From the NCBI RefSeq assembly GCF_008807415.1, contig NZ_CP043626.1:2666001-2730000 (forward strand): 64,000 bases of DNA, given 5' to 3'. The notes beneath the pieces were generated by a model. The model searched no databases and was not told where the DNA came from. It saw only the letters and a program-made list of their open reading frames with translations. The stretch is from Pseudomonas denitrificans (nom. rej.). GTDB lineage: Bacteria > Pseudomonadota > Gammaproteobacteria > Pseudomonadales > Pseudomonadaceae. This document shows positions 52,871-61,033 of this stretch, in pieces (within the stretch, counting starts at the first letter, position 1; every line of letters begins with the position of its first letter). Position numbers and translations under genes: made by a program.

Positions 52871-54027
52871 TGTTCCGTTACTTCCCCACCAATTACGTCT
52901 GGAATCTCTCGGTGGACCTGGCCATCGAGATGGGCGCCCGCCTGGGCGAAATCGAGGAGATGTGTGCTCCGCTGCAGGAGGCCGCCAAGCAGCCCGACGC
53001 CGCCGGTACCCAGGCCTTCCGCGAAACCTGGGCGAAGATGGCCGACAAGCTCTGCGCCCTCGCCGAAGAAGACGAGGCCGCCGGCCGCCGCCTCTCCGCC
53101 GGGGAGAAATACAACCGCGCCGCCACCTACTACCTCACTTGCGAACGCCTGCAAGCCCACGGTGCTGCCGGCCGCGAGGCGCTGTACCAGCGCTTCCTGG
53201 AGACCTTCGCGCGCGGCATCGACCTGTCGAAGGAAAACTGCGAGCGGGTGGAAATCCCCTATGAGGGCAAGCACCTCTCCGGCCTGCTGGTGCGCGCCGA
53301 GGGCGTCGACGGCCCGGCGCCGCTGCTGGTGCAGGTCAACGGCCTGGATTCGACCAAGGAAATGAAATACCGCGTCGGCCTGCCGGCCTGGCTGGCCAGG
53401 CGCGGCGTGTCCTCGCTGATCATCGACCAGCCCGGCACCGGCGAAGCGCTGCGCCTGCATGGCCTGACCGCGCGCTACGACAGCGAACACTGGGCCAGCC
53501 GCGTGGTGGACTGGCTGGAGACCCACCCCGAAGTCGACCCCAAGCGCATCGGCCTGGAAGGCGTCTCCCTGGGCGGCTACTACTGCCCGCGCGCGGTGGC
53601 CTTCGAGCCGCGCTTCGCCTGCGGCGTGGTCTGGGGCGCCAACCACGACTGGCGCGACGTGCAGAAGCGCCGCCTGGAGAAGGAAGGCAACTTCCCGGTG
53701 CCGCACTACTGGGCGCACGTGCAGTGGGTCTGGGGCGCGAAGGATATGGACGAGTTCATGACGATCGCCGAGAACGTGCACCTGGATGGCGTGCTCGAGC
53801 GCATCCGCGTGCCCTTCCTGGTCACCCACGGCGAGAAGGACTCGCAGATTCCGCTGAAGTGGGCGCACCGCACTTACGAACAGCTGGTGAACAGCCCGAA
53901 ACGCGAGCTGAAGATCTTCACCGAGCGCGAAGGCGGCGTGCAGCATTCGAGCTTCGACAACAGCATCAACGCCGGTCACTACATCGCCGACTGGATCGCC
54001 GAAACCCTCGGCGGCCACACCGCCTGA
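52870..54027 (+). CDS. Alpha/beta hydrolase with helical N-terminal region
   Basis: 385 residues. The nucleophile elbow GVSLGG is near residue 231, and a D and H triad candidate follow (THGEKDSQIP, GVQHSSF). The N-terminal ~140 helical residues resemble the FrsA/2,6-dihydroxypseudooxynicotine-hydrolase group, which cleaves C-C bonds. Plausibly acts on the ring-cleavage product from the VOC enzyme. Preceded by the composite operator and followed by a terminator, so it is monocistronic. Confidence 0.84.
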   Translation: MFRYFPTNYVWNLSVDLAIEMGARLGEIEEMCAPLQEAAKQPDAAGTQAFRETWAKMADKLCALAEEDEAAGRRLSAGEKYNRAATYYLTCERLQAHGAAGREALYQRFLETFARGIDLSKENCERVEIPYEGKHLSGLLVRAEGVDGPAPLLVQVNGLDSTKEMKYRVGLPAWLARRGVSSLIIDQPGTGEALRLHGLTARYDSEHWASRVVDWLETHPEVDPKRIGLEGVSLGGYYCPRAVAFEPRFACGVVWGANHDWRDVQKRRLEKEGNFPVPHYWAHVQWVWGAKDMDEFMTIAENVHLDGVLERIRVPFLVTHGEKDSQIPLKWAHRTYEQLVNSPKRELKIFTEREGGVQHSSFDNSINAGHYIADWIAETLGGHTA

Positions 54028-54083
54028 CCTCCCTTGCGCCGGTCACCCGGCGCTGCTCCCGCGGGGTGTCGGCCCCGCCCTCC

Positions 54084-54109
54084 ACGGCGCCCATCGGCGC
54101 CGTTTTCTT
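54084..54109 (+). terminator. Rho-independent terminator after the alpha/beta hydrolase
   Basis: ACGGCGCC-CATC-GGCGCCGT, 8-bp perfect stem, followed by TTTCTT. Confidence 0.85.
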
Positions 54110-54120
54110 GCTGCTCGCTG

Positions 54121-54174
54121 CCCTGCAGGAGCGCCCCATGGGCGCGATCGCGGGCATGGCCCGCTCCTACAGGG
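54121..54174. repeat. REP element (second copy)
   Basis: CCCTGCAGGAGCG...CGCTCCTACAGGG with GGGCATGGCC inside; same arms as at 45646. Lies between convergent genes. Confidence 0.8.
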
Positions 54175-54183
54175 AATGCCGGG

Positions 54184-54561
54184 TCAGGCCGGCGCGCGGG
54201 TGCCATGGAACGACGCGATACGCCAGCCCTCCTCGCCCTTCACCCAGAGCTGCGTGGCAAAACCCTCGGCACGCACCGGCTCGCCGCCACGCTTCTGCAG
54301 CAGGTTGCACTGCGGGCCGCTCATCAGCGCCAGGCCAACGCCGAACAGACGAATCGCCAGTTCGCCACGCTCCACCGCCAGGTAGCGCACGGCATGGCGG
54401 GCGTAGTCCAGGTACTGCGCCTTGTCCTGCACCAATCCGGTGGTGTGCACGTACAGCAACTCATCGGCGAACAGTTCGTCCAGCCGCGTGTGGTCCTCCT
54501 CGACCAGGGCGCGCTGGCGTTCGGCTTCCAGGTTCAGCAACAGATCACGAATAGCCTTCAT
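54184..54561 (-). CDS. NTF2/SnoaL-like small protein (DUF4440 type)
   Basis: 125 residues with an NTF2-like alpha+beta barrel pattern: ERQRALVEEDHTRLDELFADELLYVHTTG and a C-terminal WRIASFHGT. AGGG precedes the ATG at 54561. Such proteins are often dehydratases or isomerases in catabolic loci, or have no enzymatic role. Transcribed from the region holding the operator at 54644. Confidence 0.78.
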   Translation of the reverse strand: MKAIRDLLLNLEAERQRALVEEDHTRLDELFADELLYVHTTGLVQDKAQYLDYARHAVRYLAVERGELAIRLFGVGLALMSGPQCNLLQKRGGEPVRAEGFATQLWVKGEEGWRIASFHGTRAPA

Positions 54562-54643
54562 GGGATTTTCCCTTGGTGGTTGATGGGCGGGCGCATCCTC
54601 GCCCCCGCCGGCGCCCGAGGAAAAGTCGCCGATCGCCATGCCA

Positions 54644-54664
54644 GGCATCGCCACTCCCGATACC
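54644..54664 (-). promoter_or_regulatory. LysR-type operator before the NTF2-like gene
   Basis: GGCATCG-CCACTCC-CGATACC, the same dyad with 7-base spacer, 83 bp before the minus-strand start at 54561. Confidence 0.6.
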
Positions 54665-54719
54665 CGCCCGACAGCACCGTTTCCTCCTCTGAAGCCCAAG
54701 AACCACGCAGCCTGCGCCA

Positions 54720-54750
54720 GGTATCGACCGCATCGATGGGTGCCCATCGA
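54720..54750 (+). promoter_or_regulatory. LysR-type operator before the amidohydrolase
   Basis: GGTATCG-ACCGCAT-CGATGGG followed by an overlapping palindrome CGATGGG-TG-CCCATCG. Ends about 75 bp before the ATG at 54824. Confidence 0.6.
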
Positions 54751-54797
54751 CAGCATCTGATGGTGCCGGCCGGCGCGCCCACCCTAGCCTGCCGGCA

Positions 54798-54805
54798 AAC
54801 AACAA
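54798..54805 (+). promoter_or_regulatory. Hfq/Crc-type motif before the amidohydrolase
   Basis: AACAACAA, followed by the ribosome site GAGGAGAG and ATG at 54824. Confidence 0.5.
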
Positions 54806-54823
54806 GACGAGGAGAGTCCGACC

Positions 54824-56167
54824 ATGGGCGCCCTGCACCTGCACTGCTCCACCCTGTTCGATGGCACCGGCCTGGAAACGCGCCAGCGACAGACACTGAT
54901 CATCGAGAACGGCGTGATCCGCCACGTCGGGCCGACGGCCGAGGCGCCGCGCCCGGCTCCGGGGGACCGCGAGGTCCACGGCGACTTCGTCATGCCGGGG
55001 CTGGTCGACGTGCACACCCACCTGGCCTTCGGCAACGCCCAGAGCGAGGAAGACATCGATATCTGGACCAGCGACGAATTCCGCGCCCTGCGCGGACTGT
55101 TCTTCGCCCAGCACGTGCTCGCCGCCGGCGTCACTTCCATGGTCTGTCCCGGCGACAGCGGCCAGCTCAGCATCGCCGTGCGCAACACGGTCAACGCCGG
55201 GCTCTTCGAGGGCCCGCGCATCGCCGCCAGCAGCCGCGTGATCACCAACCGGCAGAGCCTCAACGACTGGTTCCCCAGCCGCGTCGGCGCACCGGAATAC
55301 TTCACCGCCGCGCTGGTCACCAGCCGCACCGAGGCCATCGCGGAAATCCGCAAGCAGGCCAAGGACGGCGTCGACCTGATCAAGATTGCCATGGACGGCA
55401 CGCACCGCCGGCCCAATGGCGAGATCATCGCCGCCTTCACCGCCGACGAAACCCGCGAGATGGTCGAGGAAGCCCATCGCCTGGGCTGCCGCGTGGCGAC
55501 CCACGCCTACGGTCGCGAAGCGGTGATGTACGCGGCCAAGGCCGGCGTCGACCTGGTCTTCCATGCCTTCTACATGGACGACGCCTGCATCGAGGCGCTG
55601 CTCGAAGCCGGCAGCGTGCTCGCGCCGACCATGACCTTCCCGCAGAACACCGTGGACTTCTGCCAGCCCCACGACCCGGCCATCGCCACCGGCTACGCCG
55701 GCTACTGCGCACGGACGCTGGAACTGGGCACCCCGGTACTCAAGCGCGCCAAGGCCGCTGGCATTCCCTTCGCCTGTGGCAGCGACAGCGGGTTCGCCGT
55801 GACGCCCTATGGCGAATGGCACGCCCGCGAACTGGAACTGCTGGTGCGCCGGCTGGACTTCACCCCCGCCGAAGCGCTCTATGCCGCCACCAATGTCGGC
55901 TCGCGCCTGATGCCCCGCGGCGAAACCCTCGGCACCCTGGAGCCGGGCAAGCAGGCCGACCTGCTGATCCTCGACGGCTCGCCACTGGAAGACATCCGCA
56001 TCCTGCAGGACCGCAACCGCCTGCAGGCCGTGTACAAGGCCGGCGAGCCGGTACGCCTGCAACGCACCCCCTACAACCCCAAGCAGGTTTCGGACTTCAA
56101 CTCGCTGAAGTGGACCGATCTCTACACACGCGACCGGGTCGCCCAGTTGGGCAAATGGAGCCAGTAA
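54824..56167 (+). CDS. Amidohydrolase-family metal-dependent hydrolase
   Basis: 447 residues of the imidazolonepropionase-like amidohydrolase group: metal motif H-x-H near residue 63 (VHTHLAF), a Lys near 185 region (DGVDLIKIAMDG), His at THAYGR and the Asp in CGSDSGF near 320. Hydrolyses C-N bonds (amide, cyclic amide). Under an operator of the locus and with an A-rich leader. Next to the GlcG-family gene, with only 2 bp between stop and start. Confidence 0.86.
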   Translation: MGALHLHCSTLFDGTGLETRQRQTLIIENGVIRHVGPTAEAPRPAPGDREVHGDFVMPGLVDVHTHLAFGNAQSEEDIDIWTSDEFRALRGLFFAQHVLAAGVTSMVCPGDSGQLSIAVRNTVNAGLFEGPRIAASSRVITNRQSLNDWFPSRVGAPEYFTAALVTSRTEAIAEIRKQAKDGVDLIKIAMDGTHRRPNGEIIAAFTADETREMVEEAHRLGCRVATHAYGREAVMYAAKAGVDLVFHAFYMDDACIEALLEAGSVLAPTMTFPQNTVDFCQPHDPAIATGYAGYCARTLELGTPVLKRAKAAGIPFACGSDSGFAVTPYGEWHARELELLVRRLDFTPAEALYAATNVGSRLMPRGETLGTLEPGKQADLLILDGSPLEDIRILQDRNRLQAVYKAGEPVRLQRTPYNPKQVSDFNSLKWTDLYTRDRVAQLGKWSQ

Positions 56168-56169
56168 AC

Positions 56170-56613
56170 ATGACCATTCTCGACTTCGAACTGGCCACGC
56201 GCCTGGCCGCTGTCACCCTGCGTCACGCCCGCGCCGAGGGCGTGCGTCCGCTGGCCGCCGCCGTGCTGGATGCGGCCGGTCACCCGCTGGCCGTGCTGCG
56301 CGACGAGCAGGCCAGCTTCCTCCGTCCGCAGATCGCCACCGGCAAGGCGCGCGGCTGCCTGGGCATGGGCTTCGGCGGTCGCGAACTGGCGCGCCGCGCC
56401 AAGGCCATGCCAGCGTTCTTCGATGCGATCAACAGCCTCACTGGCGGCGATGTGATCCCGGTGGCCGGCGGCATTCTCCTGCGCGATGACGAAGGCCGGC
56501 TGCTGGGCGCCATCGGCGTCAGCGGCGATACCTCGGACAACGACGAGCGCTGCGCCCTGCTGGCCATTGCGGAACTCGGGCTGCACGGCGAGACGGGCGA
56601 TACTCAATCCTGA
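56170..56613 (+). CDS. GlcG/HbpS-family protein
   Basis: 147 residues of the GlcG family: AAAVLDAAGHPLAVLRDEQASF and GGILLRDDEGRLLGAIGVSGDTSDNDE are the conserved beta-strand signatures. Members bind heme or small molecules; no catalytic residue is known. Its 3' end overlaps the convergent LysR gene by 10 bp. Confidence 0.83.
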   Translation: MTILDFELATRLAAVTLRHARAEGVRPLAAAVLDAAGHPLAVLRDEQASFLRPQIATGKARGCLGMGFGGRELARRAKAMPAFFDAINSLTGGDVIPVAGGILLRDDEGRLLGAIGVSGDTSDNDERCALLAIAELGLHGETGDTQS

Positions 56614-57530
56614 TCGAGCAGCGCGGCCTGCTCCGCCAGCACCTGGCGGAGCCAGGCCAGCGCGGGGTCGAAAGCCTGCTGCGGGTGCCATTGCAGCACC
56701 TGCGCCGCCGCCGGGAACTCGATGGGCGCCGGCAACACGCGCAGCGGATAACGCCGCGCCAGCGACTCGGCCTGGCGGCGGAACAGCGTGGCGATTCGCG
56801 GCGTGCCGACGACGAATTCGGCCATCAGGGCAAAGCTCTGCACCGCCACCGCGACCCGCCGCTCGATACCGATCTCGCGCAGGTGCTGGGTATCCAGCGA
56901 CAGGTTCTGGCCATCGGTGAACTCGCGCACCACGTGCTCGGCCGCGCAATAACCGCCAAGGCTCAGCAGCTCATCGTGCGCCGAATGAGAGCAGACGATG
57001 CAGCACAGCTCATCGCTGAGCAGCGCCTCGTGGGGGTAACGCGGGTTGATCCGCCGCTGCGGGACTATCACCAGGTCGCTGCGCCGGTACTCCAGCGCCT
57101 CGGCCACCACATCACCGTCGCGCGGCAGCGGCAGGTCACGCAGCACCAGCGAGGCATTGGGAGCCTGACGCGCCAGTTCACGGCTGACCGCCGGCAGCAG
57201 GGTGGCCGCCACATAGTCCGAAGCCACCAGGGTGAACCGCCGATCACAGCGGGCAGGGTCGAAAGCGGCGGAAGTCTCCACCACCTCCCCGGCCAGGCTC
57301 AGCACCTCGCGCACCTTCGGCGCCAGCTGGCGCGCCAGTGCGGTCAGCTCCAGACCCCGGCCCAGGGGCACCAGCAGCGGGTCCTGGAAATGCTCGCGCA
57401 GGCGGCCCAGCGCGGCGCTGGTCGCCGACTGGCCGAGATTGAGACGCTGCGCCGCCCGGCTGACGCTGCCCTCTTCGAGCAGCACATCCAGGGCGACCAG
57501 CAGGTTGAGGTCCAGACGTCGGTAGCGCAT
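56604..57530 (-). CDS. LysR-family regulator, paralogue of the one at 51751
   Basis: 308 residues: HTH MRYRRLDLNLLVALDVLLEEGSVSRAAQRLNLGQSATSAALGRLR and a full effector domain. The first 40 residues are close to those of the regulator at 51751. The start at 57530 is chosen because it aligns with that paralogue. An operator (57584-57604) lies 54 bp upstream, indicating autoregulation. Unlike the other LysR gene, the frame is intact. Confidence 0.88.
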   Translation of the reverse strand: MRYRRLDLNLLVALDVLLEEGSVSRAAQRLNLGQSATSAALGRLREHFQDPLLVPLGRGLELTALARQLAPKVREVLSLAGEVVETSAAFDPARCDRRFTLVASDYVAATLLPAVSRELARQAPNASLVLRDLPLPRDGDVVAEALEYRRSDLVIVPQRRINPRYPHEALLSDELCCIVCSHSAHDELLSLGGYCAAEHVVREFTDGQNLSLDTQHLREIGIERRVAVAVQSFALMAEFVVGTPRIATLFRRQAESLARRYPLRVLPAPIEFPAAAQVLQWHPQQAFDPALAWLRQVLAEQAALLDQD

Positions 57531-57583
57531 GGGCGACTTATACCCAAGCGCCGCGCCGGCAAGTGGCGTATTTCGCGCTGGCA

Positions 57584-57604
57584 GGTATCGCATGGCGCGA
57601 TACC
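57584..57604 (-). promoter_or_regulatory. LysR-type operator upstream of the LysR paralogue
   Basis: GGTATCG-CATGGCG-CGATACC; the dyad extends to GGCAGGTATCGC...GCGATACCTGCC (12-bp arms). 54 bp before the LysR start and just past the LTA-synthase gene stop. Confidence 0.65.
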
Positions 57605-57618
57605 TGCCAGCTGGGGGC

Positions 57619-59547
57619 TTACTGCCCCGCCGCCGGTTTCCAGTCCAGCAGGTGGTGGGTGAAGCCGTAGCTCGCCGACTGGTAGTAGCTGATCGCCCGA
57701 TCCACCAGCGGGTCGTCGGTCTTCGCCGGCACTTCCGTGCTCGCGCCCAGCGCCTGGTTGTGCCGGCGCAGTTCCCCGCGCGGGCTGAGGATCGCCAGGT
57801 CCTGGCCGTCGAACAGGCCCAGGTGCTGGTAGTTGCCGATCACCACGCGCGGCGGCAGGGCGTTCGGCACCATCAGGTCGCGCCCGTAGAAGGTCGAGGT
57901 GTAGCTCAGGTTGAGGATCGACAGCAGGCTCGGCGCCAGGTCCAGCTGGCTCGCCAGCTCGCCGCGCTCACCGGTCGGCAGCAGCTTGGGCGCATAGATG
58001 AACAGCGGGATCTGGTAGTTCGCCACCGGCAGGTCTTCCTTGCCGGCGCTGCCTGCGGTGTGGTCGGCGACGAACACGAACAGGGTGTTGTCGAACCAGG
58101 GCTTGCCCTTCGCCGCCTTGAGGAACTGGCCGATGGCGTAGTCGGTGTACTTCACCGCACCCTCGCGGCCCTCGCCGGACGGAATGTCGATGCGGCCGTC
58201 CGGGTAGGTGTACGGGCGGTGGTTGGAGGTGGTCATCAGCTGCAGCAGGAACGGCTGCTGGCGCGCGTGGTCCTCGTCCGCCAGCTTGATGGCCTGGGCG
58301 TAGAGGTCTTCGTCGCTCATGCCCCAGGCGTTCTTGAAGTGGATGTCCGACTCCTGGACGCTGGACTGGTCGACGATGCGGTAGCCGTTGCCGCCAAAGA
58401 AGGCGTTCATGTTGTCGAAATAGCCACGGCCGCCGTAGAGGAACACGGCGTCGTAGCCGACGTTCTTCAGTTGCTGGCCGAGGCTGGCGAAGCCGCTCTC
58501 GCGGCCGACGCGCTTGACGATGGAGCGGCCCGGCGTTGGCGGGATCGACAGGGTAATGGCCTCCAGGCCGCGGTCGGTGCGGGTCCCAGTGGCGTAGAAG
58601 TTGTTGAAGTAGAGGCTGTTGCGGCGCAGTTCGTCGAGGTTGGGGGTGAGGTTGCGACCGTCGCCGTTGCTGCCCAGGTACTTGGCGCTCAGGCTCTCGA
58701 TGGTCACCAGGACGATGTTATAGCGTTTGGGCGTGCCTGCGCTGGCGATAGTGCGGCGGATATCCATCGGATCATTGCCGGTGAAGCGGGCGTTGGGCTC
58801 GGCCAGTTCGGCGCGTATCTCCTGGGTCACCTGCTGCGCCGGCAGGGTGGCGTAGAACTGCGGGTAGTCCAGCTCGTTGTTACGGAAGGCGGCGAAGAAC
58901 TGATACGGCCCGTTGCTCGCGAGTTCGCGGGCGTAGGTATTGCCACCCTGGCCGCGCGGGGAATCCTGGTCCACCAGCAGGCCGGCCACCAGCGCCAGCA
59001 GCACCAGGCCAACGCAACCCAGCAGACGGCGTGGCAGGGACGCCACCTCGACGTGACGCAGGCGGCCGACGACCTTGAACAGCGCAAACGTCACGACCAG
59101 CGAAATGGCCGCGAGGATGCTCAGCAGCAGACCGATCGGGTAGGACTCGAGGATGTTGTTGAGCACCTCGTCCGAGTACACCAGGTAGTCGACCGCGATG
59201 AAGTTGAACCGCACGCCGAACTCGTCCCAGAACAGCCATTCGGCCACCGCGGTGAAAAGCATCACGTAGACGCTGACGAACAGCGTGGCCGTCAGCAACC
59301 AGCGCCAGGTAGCGCTGCGCCAGACCCGCGCGGGCATCAGCAACAGGACCACGCCCATCGGCAACAGGGCATAGACCAGGAAGCTCAGGTCATAGAGCAG
59401 GCCGATGACGAAGACCCCGACATGGCCGGCGCCCACCTCGGGCAAGTGGCTCGCCAGGAGAACCAGGCGGGTCAGGAAGAAGACGATCAGCCAGAGCAAG
59501 GCAACCAGCGCCAGGAAGCGCGTCGAGGCCGAGCGGAAAAGTTGCAT
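57619..59547 (-). CDS. LTA-synthase-family membrane phosphoglycerol/phosphoethanolamine transferase
   Basis: 642 residues: five N-terminal membrane helices (to ~residue 210) and a periplasmic sulfatase-fold domain. Catalytic-site marks are VTIESLSAKYLG near 282 (Glu), TGTRTDRGLEA near 322 (the Thr nucleophile) and the metal pair ADHTAG near 493. Gram-negatives use such enzymes for osmoregulated glucans or lipid A modification. AAGGGA precedes the ATG. Confidence 0.88.
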   Translation of the reverse strand: MQLFRSASTRFLALVALLWLIVFFLTRLVLLASHLPEVGAGHVGVFVIGLLYDLSFLVYALLPMGVVLLLMPARVWRSATWRWLLTATLFVSVYVMLFTAVAEWLFWDEFGVRFNFIAVDYLVYSDEVLNNILESYPIGLLLSILAAISLVVTFALFKVVGRLRHVEVASLPRRLLGCVGLVLLALVAGLLVDQDSPRGQGGNTYARELASNGPYQFFAAFRNNELDYPQFYATLPAQQVTQEIRAELAEPNARFTGNDPMDIRRTIASAGTPKRYNIVLVTIESLSAKYLGSNGDGRNLTPNLDELRRNSLYFNNFYATGTRTDRGLEAITLSIPPTPGRSIVKRVGRESGFASLGQQLKNVGYDAVFLYGGRGYFDNMNAFFGGNGYRIVDQSSVQESDIHFKNAWGMSDEDLYAQAIKLADEDHARQQPFLLQLMTTSNHRPYTYPDGRIDIPSGEGREGAVKYTDYAIGQFLKAAKGKPWFDNTLFVFVADHTAGSAGKEDLPVANYQIPLFIYAPKLLPTGERGELASQLDLAPSLLSILNLSYTSTFYGRDLMVPNALPPRVVIGNYQHLGLFDGQDLAILSPRGELRRHNQALGASTEVPAKTDDPLVDRAISYYQSASYGFTHHLLDWKPAAGQ

Positions 59548-59667
59548 GGGGTGTCCCTTGTAAAGGTCCGTCGCACTGGACGAAAGGCAGCGCAGGAAGT
59601 GGCCGAAAGCGGCAGTCGGGGCGGGACTCTACAAGTCGAAAGGAAAAGAATTCGTCAAATGGAGCTG

Positions 59668-59701
59668 CCGGTTTCGTGAATTACCGGCGACCTGAAACCG
59701 G
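59668..59701. promoter_or_regulatory. Inverted repeat in the divergent LTA-synthase/methyltransferase intergenic region
   Basis: CCGGTTTC and GAAACCGG, 8 bases each, 18 apart, between the divergent starts at 59547 and 59797. Possible operator; a TTGACG (minus strand) also lies nearby. Confidence 0.35.
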
Positions 59702-59823
59702 TCACGTTCAGCGACGGCGCTACAGGGTTCGAAATTCCCCGGCGACCACGTCTTTTTCACATGTCCTTGACGAGACCTTGATCGCGCGATTCGACAATGG
59801 AGGCAACTGACGAGTCCGCCTCC

Positions 59824-60483
59824 ATGAACGAACCCCAACGCGTGTTTTCCTCCATCACTCCTAGTGAGAACGGCGTCGTTGCCGACGGCGCATTCGGCAC
59901 AGGTGTCTGCCAACGCGTCCGTCAGTGGCGCCTCAAGCGCCTGCTGCGGCTGGCCCTGCGCATGGCCGAGGAGCCGATCCTGGTGCTGGAGGTCTCGCAA
60001 TTGCCCGGCGCCGCCTGGCCGGTGCTGCTGGAGCACAGCAACCGCGTCATCGTGGCGACCTGCCCGTCCGGCGACACGCTGGCCGACGCCCACCGGCGAC
60101 TGCCCGAGGCGATGAAGCGGCGGATCAGGGACCTGCCGGCCCCGCAGGAAAACGCCGAACTGCGCAAGGGTTCGGTCGATTGCCTGTTGCTCCCGGAAAT
60201 CCCGCAGAGCGCCTGCAACCGGCAGAACATCCGGCTGCTGAACCAGTGGATTCCCGTGACCCGCGACAGCGTGATCCTGTTCGCCCGCGTCGACCACTCC
60301 AGCCCTGCCCTCGCGGCGGACCAGGCCTGCCCCTGCGGCTCGGATCCGCATCCCGGCGGCCCGGACTTCGCCAGCGCCCGCTCCCTGGAGCGCGAGTTCC
60401 AGCGCCTGGGTTTCTCGCAGATACGCCATTACAACGTCGTCCCCGGCGTGGACGGCGTGCGGGTCTACATCCTGCGCAAGTAA
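59824..60483 (+). CDS. Methyltransferase-like protein, degenerate
   Basis: About 219 residues (start at 59824, or 59797 for nine more). The fold resembles a small class I SAM methyltransferase (EPILVLEVSQLPGAAWPVLLEHSNRVIVATCPSGD; SVDCLLLPEIPQ; LEREFQRLGFSQIRHYNVVPG), but the usual Gly-rich SAM loop is altered, so activity is doubtful. Divergent from the LTA-synthase gene. A Cys pair CPCG occurs in the middle. Confidence 0.55.
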   Translation: MNEPQRVFSSITPSENGVVADGAFGTGVCQRVRQWRLKRLLRLALRMAEEPILVLEVSQLPGAAWPVLLEHSNRVIVATCPSGDTLADAHRRLPEAMKRRIRDLPAPQENAELRKGSVDCLLLPEIPQSACNRQNIRLLNQWIPVTRDSVILFARVDHSSPALAADQACPCGSDPHPGGPDFASARSLEREFQRLGFSQIRHYNVVPGVDGVRVYILRK

Positions 60484-60577
60484 GCGCTTTCACCATCCGT
60501 CGCTGAACCGGCGCACGCCGGGGCGCCCGCTATACTGCTCTTTTGCCATCATCGATGATTTTCAGGGGGCCTCCCCG

Positions 60578-60988
60578 ATGCAGAACAACACGGTAATGCG
60601 CTATTTCCCGTGGCTCGCCCTGGCGCTGCTGGTGGGCAGCCTCGCCGGATGGCGGATCGGCAATATCATCGGGCTGAACGGTAACCGATGGTTTGCCGAA
60701 CCCGAATTCACCTTCGAGATTCTGGTGGCGCTCAGCGGCGCGTTCTGTGGCGCCCTGCTGTCCTATGCCAGTGAACGAGGGCTGATGTGGCGAGCGCTTG
60801 GCGTGCTGGCAGGCACCTGCTTCATCGTCGCCGTCCTGGGTTACTGCCGGCACAGCCTCGGTGTCCCCTCTGCGGACATGGAACTGCTGACGTACGCCCG
60901 GCAGTTCGTCCTGCAGACCTTCGGCATCTGGATTTCGCCCGTGTTCGGCGCGGCGCTGGTTTCGCTGCTGCGGGTGATTCTGCGCTGA
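60578..60988 (+). CDS. Small membrane protein of unknown function
   Basis: 136 residues, mainly four hydrophobic helices (YFPWLALALLVGSLAGW; ILVALSGAFCGALLSYA; ALGVLAGTCFIVAVLGY; GIWISPVFGAALVSLLRVIL). GGGGG lies before the ATG. No family recognised. Confidence 0.6.
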   Translation: MQNNTVMRYFPWLALALLVGSLAGWRIGNIIGLNGNRWFAEPEFTFEILVALSGAFCGALLSYASERGLMWRALGVLAGTCFIVAVLGYCRHSLGVPSADMELLTYARQFVLQTFGIWISPVFGAALVSLLRVILR

Positions 60989-61033
60989 CCCCTGTGCCAT
61001 GATCGCGGCTTCGCGCCCACCGCCGGAGCTCCC

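Noticed and set aside
57584..57604. Hairpin GGTATCGC...GCGATACC as a terminator of the LysR or LTA-synthase gene
   Set aside because: No T-run on either strand, and the half-sites match the locus operators exactly, so regulation is the simpler reading.
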